Assembly (NCBI GenBank): GCA_047967505.1
Contig: CM106540.1
Source of the DNA: Dipteris shenzhenensis
Taxonomy: Eukaryota; Polypodiophyta; Polypodiopsida; Gleicheniales
Length of the DNA stretch: 64,000 nt
Reading direction: 5' to 3' (one strand)
Of the stretch, positions 1 to 11,520 are shown in pieces (position 1 is the stretch's first letter; the number at the start of each line of letters is the position of its first letter). The translations under genes were made by a program, and so were the position numbers. Under the pieces are notes generated by a model. It did not search any database. It was given only the letters and a program-made list of their open reading frames with translations, and was not told the DNA's origin.

Positions 1-985
1 AGACTCCATTTCTCCCTAATGGTTAGGATTACCAAGTTAAACAGAGGAGTTTCAAAGTTTACTATTCAAGTAGATGAATCTTAAAAAACCATAGAGAAAG
101 GAGTTTCAAAGTTCACTATTCAAGTAGATGAATCTTTAGGAGTCCAAGATCTCGTATCACATCGAAAATTGATTTTTTTTAATGTAGTTGCTTCAGGACT
201 CAGAGAACGTTTCTTGGTTTGCATGTTCAACAGTGATTAACAACGAGACATCCATTATGTAGATTCTATCAAAAGTCCGTGAGTTTTTGTGTCGACAAGT
301 GTTCTTATGTGATTTTAGTTCACTTTATACTAAATGAATTTGGAAGATTTGAAGACATGAATATAAAAGCTTGTTTCACAAGTCTTCAATTATATATATG
401 AAAAAGATAGATGAAAAGCTTTAAGAGTTGAAAGATATTGATTTGGAAAAGAGAGTGCATAAAGGTTATTTATGTTGAAGATGTCTTTTGTTGGTGAAGC
501 ATTCTTTTGGATAAAATTTTCATAACTTTAAGGGATTCTTCATCCCAACAAGAGCATTGGTATTCCCATGGACACTAATTGTTTTGTAATTAGCAAACTT
601 CTACCTTTTTACTTACGAATTTGAGTCAATGAAACGTTTGATCTCTTTTGAGACTTGTCTTGAAACGTTTGATCTCTTTTGAGACTTGTCTAATTGTTCT
701 TCTTAGCTTGAGGGAGGAGATGATATATTTTTCCAAGACTATGATCCAAATTTTTTGGGTGGAGTTTATCCTTGTGAATTTAATTGTACATCTATTGTTG
801 TCTTAGAATTAGTCAACAATTTTCTTTAGGTTTAGAAAAGTGATATCTATGATAAATGGTAACAAGTTGAGCATGCTATGGTAAGTATAAATGCTTGACA
901 TTAACTCAAACATCTTTGATATGGCCAAATATGGAGCAATTCCAATTCTATAGGCTATCTTATCTTTACATAAAATTTTCATTTC
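1..985. other. AT-rich stretch without a recognisable gene
   Basis: No open frame with recognisable motifs was seen. Two small local duplications are visible: a 54-bp-period repeat covering about 48-140, and a 31-bp unit repeated exactly in tandem at 631-691. Composition resembles decayed transposon DNA, but no family could be named. Confidence 0.4.
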
Positions 986-1210
986 TTGAGTAGTTTAATC
1001 ATGATACTTATCCCAAAGGGCTATAATACAAGAAAATTACAGAACAAACGTGCTTTGCTCAACACTTTAGTCATTTTATACTTGGAAACTTGGCTTTGGT
1101 TACGTATGGGATGCTTGAACATTGAATATGGGGAGCTTCAAGGCCAATTTTCATTTCAGTTCTTAGGTTTGTATTATTTTAACATGCCATTTCTTTCTTA
1201 GGGTTTCACT

Positions 1211-1380
1211 TTGATATATGCCCCCCCCTCTCCCAAGCACCTTGTTTCCTTATGTCTGTGTTGGTGTCTCTTTTGTTTTCTTATGTTTGCATTGCTTTGT
1301 CTTTCCTTTACTCATGTCTGCATTGCTTTGTCTTTCCTTTACTCATGTTTGCATTCTTTTTCTTTAATAAATAACTTAAC

Positions 1381-1428
<48 letters not shown>

Positions 1429-1430
1429 CT
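1211..1430 (+). repeat. Direct-repeat block ending in (CT)n, copy 1
   Basis: The block starting near TTTGATATATG runs through CAAGCACCTTGTTTCCTTA and a TTTAATAA...AACATAA segment into about 20 CT units (1,384-1,425). The same order of words recurs at 3,074-3,235. Within it a 31-bp segment with CATTGCTTTGTC is itself duplicated (about 1,290-1,350). I infer the 3' tail of a LINE-like retroposon, because TTTAATAA followed by a simple-repeat tail is typical of plant LINE ends. Confidence 0.5.
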
Positions 1431-1760
1431 CTTGTCCGTTGCTCCCCTTGTCTACCCTTTTAGTCTTTAGCTCTGTCGCTTTAGCAGCTTTAGCTGTAGC
1501 TAGCAACATAGCTAGCTAACTAGCTAGTTGAGCCGCTGTAGTAGCCAGCCAACAGTGTTGCTAGCAACAAAATCAATACTAGCAACAGAACTGTCGCCGC
1601 CAAGAGAAGTTCCTTCGCTTCATATCTTCGACAGTTTCTCGTTGATCACTTGTTCTCTTCTCCCTGCTTACCTCGCAGCAAGCTCTTGGGTTTAAACCCC
1701 TAGCCCGCGACTCGAGAGTTAGGTTCAGCTAGGGGGTTCTGCAGAAACAGCTAATATGGA
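1431..1760. other. AGCTAG/CTAGCAAC-rich spacer
   Basis: No gene was recognised. The stretch 1,480-1,590 is dense in AGCTAGC, CTAGCAACA and TAGCAGC words arranged as degenerate short repeats. Confidence 0.4.
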
Positions 1761-2520
1761 ATGGCCTACTCTCTCCTCCAAATCCCCCTCAACTCCATCA
1801 ACCTCAACTATCAAGACTCGGTACTCCACAGTTGCAACCATGACACCCTCTCTGTATGCCAACAAGAAGGGCCTAAGCGACCCATCTTTGGGCAACATGA
1901 ACAGATTTATTATTTGCAGCAAGTAGTCAGAGAGTTAAGGCTTGAGCTAGCAAAAGTAGAAGCTCGACTTCAAGTACTAGAGGGGGACTTGGCAAGCAGG
2001 CAGTAATTGCTGAGGTTGTGAACTCATATAAGAATTCTCATCGTATTGCTTAACTAGTCTCTATAGTCAAATATATGGTTCATATTGAAGTACAATCAAT
2101 CAAGCAAGAAGTGATTGAGGAGTTCGACACAAAGGCAAACAAGACTGATATCCAAGAAGAGATCAAAGAACACGAAGCCAGATGCGATAATGCATTGAAG
2201 ATTAGTGTGGGGGGCTCCTTGAAGGATGGCTCAAAGATGATGACTCTTTCAGTGAGACTTTAGCAGATGTCAAAGCAGTCATGCCTAATATTGAATGGAC
2301 GGTTGATGATGATATTGATGGTGATGATGATGATGACGGAGCAACTAATATCCGGCACTCTAGAGGACATGCTATCCTTACACTTAAGTCACGATATTTA
2401 CGGATCAAGTTTCTTCGACAATCTTAGAAGTTGAAAGGGACCAAGATATGGATAGCGGAGGAACTTGCACGAGCTCAATTGAAGAATAAGGCAATACAAC
2501 TATGCCTATTTGATTTATTA
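1761..2520 (+). pseudogene. Decayed coding stretch with coiled-coil segments, function unknown
   Basis: Two short adjacent frames (1,761-2,006 and 2,075-2,263) encode charged heptad-rich peptides. The first ends in a Leu/Glu/Arg-rich helix (about residues 50-80) and the second has KANKTDIQEEIKEHEAR. A GAT-rich acidic stretch follows at about 2,303-2,340. The reading frame breaks several times, so this is a relic. The coiled-coil character and the neighbouring retroposon tails would suit a transposon-encoded structural protein, but there is no diagnostic motif. I do not recognise the family. Confidence 0.3.
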
Positions 2521-2960
2521 CTATGAGTCCGTCTACTTAAACAAATTGAGCTTGTAGCCAAAATCATTTGATCTTCATTGCATTAACTGATTTTGGAAAT
2601 TTATGAGCAAGAGTCCTAAGTCAGTAGACCCAATTGATAGGGGAAAGATATTGATAGCATGGACATGAGTCAAAGCATTGTTTATCTAAAGTTAGGGCTG
2701 CTAGGAAGGATGGAAAATGGGTAGTTTATCATGAAAGCATAGCACTAATCAAAGAGTTTAAATCCAAACCAAAAGACTCTCAATCTTAAACCGATGTATG
2801 GTTGATTACTCTTTCAGACTATTATGTAGGTACTCTAAAAATTGGGGTTGCTCTTGCACTCCCTGGGAGATGCCATGTGCCCTCCCTAAAGCAGATGTAC
2901 TAGATAGTTTTTGTTGTCCCATAGACTTGTTGGTCTCCCGTGGACATTAATAGACTAATA
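2521..2960. other. No gene recognised
   Basis: Stops occur in all frames and no motif or repeat structure was noticed before the (TTTC)n tract at about 2,963-2,986. Confidence 0.4.
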
Positions 2961-2962
2961 GA

Positions 2963-3013
2963 CTTTCTTTCTTTCTTTCTTTCTATCTCTCCTTTACTTT
3001 AATAATTAACATA

Positions 3014-3073
<60 letters not shown>

Positions 3074-3183
3074 GATAACATATATGTCCCTTCCTCCGCC
3101 AAGCACCTTGTTTCCTTATGCTTTCATTGCTTTGTCTTTCCTTTACTCACGTTAGCATTCTTTTTCTTTAATAAAGACTTAAC

Positions 3184-3235
<52 letters not shown>

Positions 3236-3300
3236 TTTAATAATAACTTACCATAGTTCTCCCCCCCCCCCCCCCAGCCCCCCCTCCCTCTCTCTCCCTC
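2963..3300 (+). repeat. Cluster of (TTTC)n, (CT)n and C-rich tracts with direct-repeat copy 2
   Basis: The cluster holds (TTTC)n at 2,963-2,986, (CT)n at 3,015-3,071, (CT)n at 3,188-3,230 and a C-run at about 3,261-3,275. Three times (2,993, 3,169 and 3,231) the simple repeat is preceded by a CTTTAATAA(A)...AACATA segment like the one at 1,361. Region 3,074-3,235 is the second copy of the block at 1,211-1,430. The arrangement suggests several LINE-type tails landing next to each other. Confidence 0.6.
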
Positions 3301-3407
3301 CCTCTCTTCCGATATCTCAAATGCGAAACTAGGGAGGGAGAGATGATATGCGAGTACGATCGCCTGGTACATTGGAAGAGTAGGCTTTCATTCGTCAGAA
3401 TGATGAG

Positions 3408-4640
3408 TTAATAGACATTTTGTCTAGCAACAACTCTAAGGACTTTTGGCGGAAGTTTCTTGATTGATGAGCTCCATCTCCTACAGCTACACACATTTAG
3501 GACCTGGTTGGCACAGGTAGAGCTTCCTGTGAAGCTTAGTTCTATCGAGACCGCTGCCTGCACATTTTTTAGGAGGGTTTCATTGTCCGACCAGGGTACA
3601 TCTAGATTCATCTACCGCACTCACTTAGGATTGCCTTTGGACAGTTTTGTGTGATTGTACCGACTTTGTATTGAGTGGGCAAGCCGATGGGATCTCCAAG
3701 GAGAGTCGTATTCGCACAATGTGTGATCGGCATGAGGTGGAATCAGAGGAGCACTTTGTCTTTTGCTGCCTAGTCTACTATGAGATCCATGGACAACACC
3801 ACTGCAGTTTCAAACATGGGTTCGAGGGCCTTTCCAGACTCCTCTCAAACCTAGACTAGAGATGCTTGGCCGCTTTCATTCACGAGGCGGTTCGACATAG
3901 AGAGCGTCTCATCAGATCATGGAGACAGGAGTAGGCGAGCCGATGGGATCTCCAAGGAGAGTCGTATTTGCACAATGTGTGATCGGCATGAGGTGGAATC
4001 AGAGGAGCACTTTGTCTTTCACTGCCTAGTCTACTATGAGATGCATGGACAACACCACTGCAGTTTCAAACATGGGTTCGAGGGCCTTTCCAGACTCCTC
4101 TCAAACCTAGACCAGAGATGCTTGGCCGCTTTCATTCACGAGGCAGTTCGACATAGACAGCGTCTCATCAGATCATGGAGACAGGAGTGGGGGGCCTTAC
4201 CTGGTCCACATCCCATATTATGATCATAGAGTTCTAGTTGGAGCATGTTACCTCCCCGACCACAAATAGTAGGAGAGGCAAGGACCTCAAAATTGAGATG
4301 TGACACACCCCGACAGAGGACAGATGCACAGATCACACACTCTGATATTTCTTTCGTTTTTAGACCTGGGGTACGGGTTACTGTTGCGCTTGTTAGGCGT
4401 TGGATAGCTACCAGGAGGGCACGACAAACCTCTCATCCAGATCAGACATCAATCTATCACGGGCTTTTTGCCTACACTATCTAGTCCATCATTAGGTGTA
4501 TCTTGACATTTGATCAGAGTACATCCTCCATGGGGATGTTGACGCCAGGGATGTTTTAGGGACAAGTATGATGACATCATTGACTATGTCTACACAGTTT
4601 TTAAATTCTCTAGCATGGGTTAGGATGCTTGCTTAGTAGC
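3408..4640 (+). mobile_element. LINE ORF2 C-terminal fragment with zinc-binding region, internally duplicated
   Basis: The plus-strand frames 3,460-3,654, 3,647-3,859 and 3,975-4,223 encode the end of a non-LTR retrotransposon polyprotein. The visible motif is C-[DRHEV]-ESEEHFVFHC, the Cys/His pattern found after the reverse transcriptase of plant LINEs. The following residues (LVYYEMHGQHHCSFKHGFEG) occur twice because a 256-bp unit (from about 3,676) is tandemly duplicated. Downstream, the 4,245-4,484 frame (FRPGVRVTVALVRRWIATR) has a counterpart in the LINE end near 19.0 kb. Frame breaks show it is dead. The 5' part (endonuclease, RT) is missing, as expected for 5' truncation. Confidence 0.75.
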
Positions 4641-4960
4641 TTCACCCTTTTGCTCATTGTATCAGGTTTTTCTATTAGTCTCCCTGTGTAGCCCTGACTA
4701 CGTGACTGCCCATTTCCTCTGTACTCTGCCCCTTGTATGCTGTTCTATGGCCGCCTCCTCTAGCCTTTGTGCTATAGTACTGCCATCGAGCTTTGCCTCT
4801 AAGCGTTGCTTGATGAGTCGACGTCCCACGCACAGTCTAATGCAATCCTCGTGTCTTCACTTAGAGCTCGCCCACTAAGGACTACCAGGTACTTCTTCAA
4901 AGTCCTTTCTTTGGCATGTATGAGTACTGCCTTGCTTTTCGCACACCGTAGTACCGTCTA
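4641..4960. other. No gene recognised
   Basis: GC is slightly higher than in the flanks. No convincing frame, RNA gene or repeat was seen. It may be the rest of the LINE 3' untranslated region. Confidence 0.3.
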
Positions 4961-5750
4961 TGGTATCTCCTCCTCCTTCTAAATCTTTTTTCCTTCCCCC
5001 TCCCCCCCTCCATCTTTGTAGTTACTAATGCTTGATTTCCCCCCCTTTTATATGTATGGACTACCCCCCTTCTCTATTTATTCATCCTCTCCTCTCTCTA
5101 TCTATATTCCCCCCCTTTCCCCCCTCTTTCAGGTATTAATGCCTTTTTCGTACATTAATACTATCTAACAAAACACAGAGATGTCCCTAAATTTTTTAAA
5201 TAAATTTCTATAAGTACTTTTACCCAATGCTTTCCCCCCTTCTCTACTATATATATTCTAACTCTCTACTATATAATCTAACCCTCTACTATATAATATT
5301 AAAACTCCAATCCTTTTTATCTTCTTTTTTTAGTTGTTTTCTAGTTAAAATTCCCTCCCCCCTCTTCTAAATCTTTATTTATTTTCCTTTTAAAACCCAC
5401 CAGTATACTGTAATTCCCTTCTTAAGTCTAACTTTTTTAATTGCAAACCTTAAAAAAATTGTTTACCTTCCCATTCTTATCTTATTGATTTAATACTATA
5501 GGCTACTCAAAGCCCCCCTCTTATCCATTTATATGCCTCTCTCTCTCTCTTTCTATATGCCTCTGTTTCTTTTTTCTCTTTATATCTTTCTCTCTCTCTC
5601 TCTCTCTACCTCTCTCCCCCTTTCTAAGTATCCCCTCTTTCTTATCCTCCCCCAAACTCTCTCTCTCTTTCTCATCCTCCTCTCTTCCTAAAATAACTCT
5701 CTATCACTCCTTCTAGCTACTTTAGCTAAAAAGACCTTCGAGTGAGAAAA
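4961..5750. repeat. Pyrimidine-rich low-complexity tract
   Basis: The plus strand is strongly C/T-biased, with many runs of C5-C7 and CT/TCTC stretches broken by TATATA words. It contains the repeated phrase CTCTACTATATA about three times near 5,240-5,300. No gene was seen. The opposite bias (A/G on plus) occurs at 49.8-51.3 kb. Confidence 0.6.
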
Positions 5751-7560
5751 AACTATATGTCAGTCAAAACTCTTACACTCCTTGGTAGAGCAAAACTACA
5801 AGACTGGGCTCAACACATATCCTTGCTTCTGCTAACCAATTATGTATCCACTACCCATAATGGTAAAAGCCACATTGCCCATTTATTGGCCATAATAATT
5901 GGGTTTGCCCAATAGAGCAAGAGGATGACTCTACACCCCTCTCAACACAAGATATAGAGGACTTTGAAGCATTGATATTATCGCCAGAATGGGAGTTAGA
6001 CCCTCCACCTACTCTCAATGCGAATAGCATGGAAGGGCAACAATCCAAACAGACTCCAAAGAATGACAATGTGGAACTCTACCAAAGAATACTGCAACTC
6101 AATACAGTCTTGCTCCCGCAACAGAAGGACTCGTCGAGCGTGGAAATCCAAGAGGATACCATTCCACATAATGACTTTGTAAGAGAGTCAAATAGCATGC
6201 CTCTTCAGGAATCACAAGTCACCAATGTTGGCAACTCCATGACTCTAGAGTCACAACCCCCAAATGTCTCTAGTGGCACCATACAACAGACTGTTGTTCA
6301 AGAAATAGATCAAAATTCCACATGGGCACATGGGAGTCAACTATATGTCCAATACAAGCAAGGCCATAGCATATTCCAGATCATACAACATCACAACCAA
6401 CAGTTACAACGATGGTCTCAATTATTTGCTACCATGGCATCAGATGAGCAGGAAGGAGAAATGGAAAGATAGATGCTCCCATCCCTCCAATCCAAGCTGC
6501 AAAGTGCCGATACTGAAATTATGAAGCTCAAGGAAAGCATGGCAGAACAAGTGCAGCAATAGCTCCTTACAAGCTTTTTCCCTATAACCTCTTCCTCTCC
6601 CCCAAGACCACATGTTCCTCGAATATCCCTAGAGTTTTTCAATGGAAGACACCATTAATGATTCCATCAATGAGCTTCAAGAATTGGATAATCCGATTCG
6701 CACACCCACATGGGAGTTGCAACAAGATACAGATAGGATTCCCATACCTGGTGATCCCATTGGTGATTTTTGGAGGCAATACCAAAACATGCAGTCAAGA
6801 GGAGGATGGAATCTCTCTGAAATTTCAATGAGTATCCGCCAAGCACAAATCACTCCAGACATCAGCATGAAATTGGAGCCACAGCCTGCTTGGCATAGAC
6901 CAAAGCTACTCAATGAAAAGTACCTCCTTGAATACATGCAGGCTCCATCTTCCTTTCGCACGCATCCCAATTTGATGCAGTGCCCCGTCACTACTGGTGG
7001 GATGCCAATCATCATGATCGAGATAATGCAGATGCCCCTCGCAATTGGCCATTAATCAATGAAAACTCTAAAATCAAATGGGCAATCTAGGAAACACTCA
7101 TTAGAGCCTTAGACAAACATGCATCAATTATGCAAAGCAGTTATGTGTGACAAAACACTCAAGGAGAGTGCAAGATACAGTGAAGCCTTAGTAGTCATCT
7201 TGGAGGTGTCCCTCACCATTGACGACCATTTGCCCAACCTCAGCTTCAATCCAAATGAACCAATAGATGCTCAAACAACAAGTCACCTCTTTCAAAGGGC
7301 CATATCTCTTTAAGGGCATTATGTGTGTTTGTTTGAAGAAATGGTTGACACTGGCTTCTTAAAAATTGAGCAAGAAATCTACAGTGTTTCATGGATTTCA
7401 AGAAAAAGATTGACAAGAAGCTCACTCCATCTATTACTGCCTCCATTTTTACCATACTCATTGGGTAAAGACAACCGCATCACCACATCGTCTGCAAACC
7501 CAACCATAACCTGAGGATGGGTAATCAAATTGGTCCAGGGGAGTTGCTAACCTTGTGGCA
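5751..7560 (+). pseudogene. Decayed Gln/Ser-rich coding region, function unknown
   Basis: Consecutive plus-strand frames at 5,972-6,472 (166 codons), about 6,474-6,560, 6,642-7,055 and 7,119-7,500 follow one another, separated by stops or frame changes. The first is Gln/Asn/Ser-rich with little predicted structure. The second looks like a coiled coil (KLQSADTEIMKLKESMAEQ). The third is Pro/Trp-containing, and the fourth has a helical segment (EALVVILEVSLTIDDHLPNL). I recognise no domain. The continuous coding-like texture over 1.5 kb argues for one broken gene or transposon gag-like ORF rather than chance frames. Confidence in a real ancestral gene is moderate and in its identity nil. Confidence 0.35.
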
Positions 7561-7734
7561 ACAAGGGCCAGAAGTGTAGTCTAAGACAACAACTATGAGA
7601 GCATTGTGTGTATAGAGTAGCGGCAAAGCTCCGCTTGTAATATCTCGAGCCTGAAAGATAGTATGATAAATCTTAAAGGATGAGAATAGCCAAAATCCTC
7701 TCTACAAAATATCCAATCATACTTGCAAAATTAG

Positions 7735-7875
7735 GATCTAGAGAGAGAAATACTAAATCTAGAGAGAGAAAGACTAAAAGCCTACACTTTCGGAGGTCCC
7801 TCCACTTTGTGTAGAGACTCAAAAGGTCCCCCCACTTTGTGTAGAGACCCAAAAGTTCCCCCCCAAAAGTGGAGT
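7735..7875 (+). repeat. Short tandem repeats with CCACTTTGTGTAGAGAC
   Basis: A unit GGTCCC(T/C)CCACTTTGTGTAGAGAC(T/C)CAAAA of about 33 bp is repeated twice from about 7,793, followed by a degenerate third copy. A 23-bp TAGAGAGAGAAA-type unit is duplicated just before it. The word TTGTGTAGAGACC recurs at about 7,933. Confidence 0.6.
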
Positions 7876-8097
7876 GACTCCTATTCAAAAGGTATCCTAC
7901 AAAAGACGTCCCACCAAGGAGGTACCTACGGATTGTGTAGAGACCAATATGTATAAATATCTACTAAAGAAATGAAGCTCCCACTCTTTGGGATTCAGTG
8001 TTCAAGCTCACTATTGTGTTCATGTGATTGATCTCCATTGTGTCCATGCTCTCTTACACTATCATGTTCTAGCATGCCCTTACCCTTGCACTCTCTA

Positions 8098-8905
8098 CCC
8101 TTGTACTCCCTCCTCCTCCTCCTTCCTCCTTCCTCCTCCCTCCTCCTCCTTCCTCCTCCTTCCTCCCTCCTCCTCCTCCTCCCTCCTCCTCCTCCTCCTC
8201 CCTCCTCCTTCTCCTCCCTCCTTCTCCACTCTCCTCCCTCGAAACCTGCATTTGGGTAAAACAGAGACAACAGAAAGAGAGGAAAAGAGAGAAGGAGAGG
8301 AAAAGAGAGAAAGAGGAAAAAGAGAGAAAGAGAGGAAAAGAGAGGAGATTAACAAGAGTACGAGAGAAAGAGACGTGGAAAGAGAGAAAAAGAAAAGAAA
8401 GAAAGAGAGAAAGAGAGAAAAAGAGAGGAGTGGAAAAGAGAGGAGAGAGAGAGGATAATAAAGAGAGAGGAAAGAAATTAAGAGAGGAAAAGAGAGGAGA
8501 GAGGAAAAGAGGAAAAGAGAGGAGAGAGGAAAAGAGAGGAAAAGAGAGTAGACAAAGAGGGAAAGAAAGAGGAAAAGAGAGGAGATAGAGGGAAAGAAAC
8601 AGAGGAAAAGAGAGGAGAGAAAGAGAGAGAACAAGAGAGAAATAGAGGAAAGAATATAAGAGAGGAGAGAAATAAGGGGAGAAAGAGGGAAAGAGAGGAA
8701 AGGAAAATAAGAGAGGAGAGAAAAGAGACGAGGGAAAGAGGAGAGAAAGAATAGTAGAGAAAGAGAGAAACAAGGGAGGGAAATAAGAGAGGAAAGTAAG
8801 AGAGGAAAAGAGAGGAGAGAAAGAGAGAAAAAAAGAGAGAAAGAGAGGAAGAGAGAGAAAGAGAGAGGAGAGGAAAGAGATGAAAAGAGAGGAAACAACG
8901 AGTCA
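8098..8905. repeat. Polypyrimidine tract followed by a 630-bp polypurine tract
   Basis: From about 8,098 to 8,243 the plus strand is almost only C and T, mostly CCT/CTT triplets. After a short mixed spacer it is almost only A and G from about 8,265 to 8,900 (GAGAAAGAGAGGAAAAGAG-type units). Long open frames appear on both strands purely because of this composition and are not genes. The block is imperfect rather than a clean microsatellite. Confidence 0.85.
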
Positions 8906-9289
8906 TGAAAAACAACAACGAGTCATGAGTTATCATTTGCAATAGGCTATTATGATTTTTTACTAGTCTTAAATATCGATTAATTTTACAATCTTTTGGA
9001 GACACTGATGGGAGAACTATTTTCATAACTTTTACAAAATAAGCATAGTTTCAAACTTCTTTTGAAAAATGTACATATTGCTAATTGAAAGATGAAAAAG
9101 TTTCTACTTTTCACATCAAATGACAAATAAAAAAAACAAGATCAATGATAAGATCTAAAATTCTTTGAAACTACTAATAATTCATTGTTGCTGTGTTTGT
9201 TTTGTAGCTCTTTGTGAGCATTTGCAGTTGTCTTATGGTCTTGTGTACCCTTTGTGGGTGACAATTATGTTTTACGTAAAGTATCATAC
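8906..9289. other. AT-rich, no gene recognised
   Basis: Nothing beyond ordinary AT-rich sequence was seen between the polypurine tract and the gag relic. Confidence 0.4.
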
Positions 9290-9935
9290 ATTACTTACTT
9301 AGAATTACAAAAATGTGCTTTTTCTTCTACGAAAACTTCATCCCAATCATTAAAGTTCGTCCTTATCATTGAATTAGAGAATATATGTGGTGTTAAGATA
9401 AGTAGGTCTATGTCATCCATAGACAAAGAAGAGGCTTGTTGAAAGACAATCGCAGATCGGTACGGTCCAAGAGTACTTACAGCGCTTTTGGAGGCTTTCA
9501 CTGTTTGTGCAGGACGTATCTGAAAAGGGAACATTGAAAATGTTATCCAAGAACCTAGCTACCTCTTTGCATATGGGGTCTAGAATCATATCATGGCGTA
9601 TTCCCCTGCTTTGTGACTTTGTGTCAGGTGGGAATAAATCTTGAATTTTAGAGAATCTTGCATCCAAATGTTTCTTTGGATATTCTTCTTGTGCCTTTGG
9701 AAATGAGAAAGCCTATAATTCAGCCAAGTATTGATCCAAGACGATGGGGATAGGAATGTACTGACCATCAATTTTTTGAAACCCCTCCAGGTGATTGGTC
9801 TCTGAGGCGAATCCGTTGTGTATCGCCACCATGTGTGGGCATAGTCCTGCATATGCATACCTGCAAAAATGATGCGCTGCTCCTCAGCTTTTGGTGTTAA
9901 CCAAAGTTCCGCCAGCCAGTCACGATGCTAGCTAA
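9290..9935 (-). pseudogene. Ty3/gypsy-type gag fragment
   Basis: Read on the minus strand, the decayed frame gives ...LTPKAEEQRIIFAG.. then MQDYAHTWWRYTTDSPQRP and ITWRGFKKLMV (ending near 9,586). This matches the pattern of the retrotransposon gag domain (A..WW....., IsWe.F...F). It continues with frame changes to about 9,413 and 9,295. There is no zinc knuckle or pol sequence next to it, so it is an isolated remnant of a capsid gene. It lies 700 bp from the LINE at 10.6 kb, and the relation between the two is unclear. Confidence 0.6.
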
Positions 9936-10579
9936 TAGGTTGTGTGCTTTATTTGCAATAGCTAGCTCCCGCGACATTAAGGAGCCATGAAGGCAACAAG
10001 CCGTAAACCCATGCATGCGCCACTTTGATGTCCAACGCACACCCAACGTTGATGAACTACTCGATGGCATGAACTAGACGACGCAAACGATCTGCCAGAA
10101 TTCAGCACAGCCCGATGCTCCGCCAATCATTCGTCCACACCTTCATCTCCCTTTTCCAATCAATGTTGTTGGCGCATCTCATATTAGTGTATCGATTGCA
10201 TTCAATGCCATCTTACGATACACCCATCAGTCTTTAGCATACTTTAATAAAATTTCTTTCTTTCTTTCTTTCTCACAGATACCACACTTTGGCATTCTGA
10301 TGCCTGCATGCTATATGATGGTTCTAATTAACCAGTTTCCAATCACTCATACTTACCATGTCCTACGTTCTGTACACTTTTCATTGCTAGTGGTGTCAAA
10401 CACGTAGCACTGAAGCTTCACAATAGCTAAGCAAAAGATCATGAGAGCCTACGTACTGAATTCATTGCATATGAAATAAATCCTATAGCCCTGATCTTAC
10501 TAAAGCTTTGTAAGAAGTGGTTTATGTTGGTTTTTATCACACGTCTCCTTAATATTGTTACTCTCATTCACAAGATAGG
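9936..10579. other. No gene; LINE-type tail with (TTTC)n at 10,240-10,275
   Basis: No frame was recognised. At 10,242-10,275 the phrase ACTTTAATAAAATTTC runs into (TTTC)n, the same tail structure as at 1.4, 2.99 and 3.2 kb, which suggests a retroposon 3' end inserted here. Confidence 0.45.
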
Positions 10580-11520
10580 GGATGCCATGAATATGTCATG
10601 TCCAAGATCTATGCATCAATGCTCAACATAGAGGTTAATCGAAATTGCATAGCTCGAGAGATGCAGAACCAAGGAATAGGCAAGTTTTTGGGTCGATCAC
10701 GAGATTCTAGATCACATACTTGCACTCAATGGTATCATTGAGGAGGCCATAGCAAAAAGAAAGAGGGTGTATTGTTGGTTTGTGGAGGGTTTGTGTAGAA
10801 TTTCATCCTTTGAATGCATGAGCTAAGAGGGATCATTTTCCTTTACCATTCCAAGATGAAATACTATCACAAAGCTTTTTGACATAGTGTTGAGAGCTAG
10901 CCTAATTAGATGTTTATAAGAGGGGGGGTCATCTGGGCAATCATGGCACCTTATGAGAGTCTCAGGCAGGGTTCAGATAGGTGCATGATGGACAAAGGGG
11001 ATTATGAGCACTATTGGGGTTAAACAAGGCTGTCTATTAGCACTAACCTTGTTTGGTCTCAATATGAACGAGCTTAAGACTGTCATTGGGACATCCTTGA
11101 TCTAGATCCTCCTATACACAGATAATGTGGTCTTAGTCTCATTGTCAACAGAGGGTCTCGAGCGACACATGGATGCAATTCATATTTTCTACGAGATATA
11201 TAACTTGAAGGTTAATCTTGGTAAAACCAAGGACATGATCTTCAATACATCTTAGGCAGCCATGCACAGAGACGTTGGATGGATTACTGATGGGGTTTGT
11301 TACATCCTATACATGGGGATTCTTTTTTATGGCTCAATTTTCACAATGTGATCAGCAATGCAGACCCAACTAAGTAGGGTATACGTTGCGCTTGCTCGAC
11401 TTGAATGGGAGCGCTTTCGCTGCCTAGTAGGTATGCATTATAGCCCTTGTTGGAGCACAGACCTATTAGAGATAGATGAGCTCGAGTGGAGAGGCTTCAG
11501 GTTCTCTTACTTTAATGGAT
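10580..11520 (+). mobile_element. Decayed LINE reverse-transcriptase fragment (upstream half, copy 1)
   Basis: Plus-strand translation, with frame breaks, gives KIYASMLNIEV, a ...DHI.ALNGIIEEA..-type stretch, GVKQGCLLALTLFGL, then LLYTDNVVLVS and GLKVNLGKTKDMIF-like sequence near 11,105-11,250. These are non-LTR reverse transcriptase motifs; the catalytic box appears as YTDN instead of YADD. The thumb region follows (TQLSRVYVALARLEWERF) to 11,515. The frame starts upstream of the 1,682-bp repeat, so this copy sits in its original context. An LTR-like insertion interrupts it at about 11,520. Confidence 0.7.

Noticed and set aside
8069-9026. Long open frames (up to 267 codons) on the minus strand and a 156-codon frame on the plus strand
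   Set aside because: They consist only of Ser/Leu/Phe/Pro or Glu/Arg/Lys/Gly strings dictated by the pyrimidine/purine tracts, so they are compositional artefacts.
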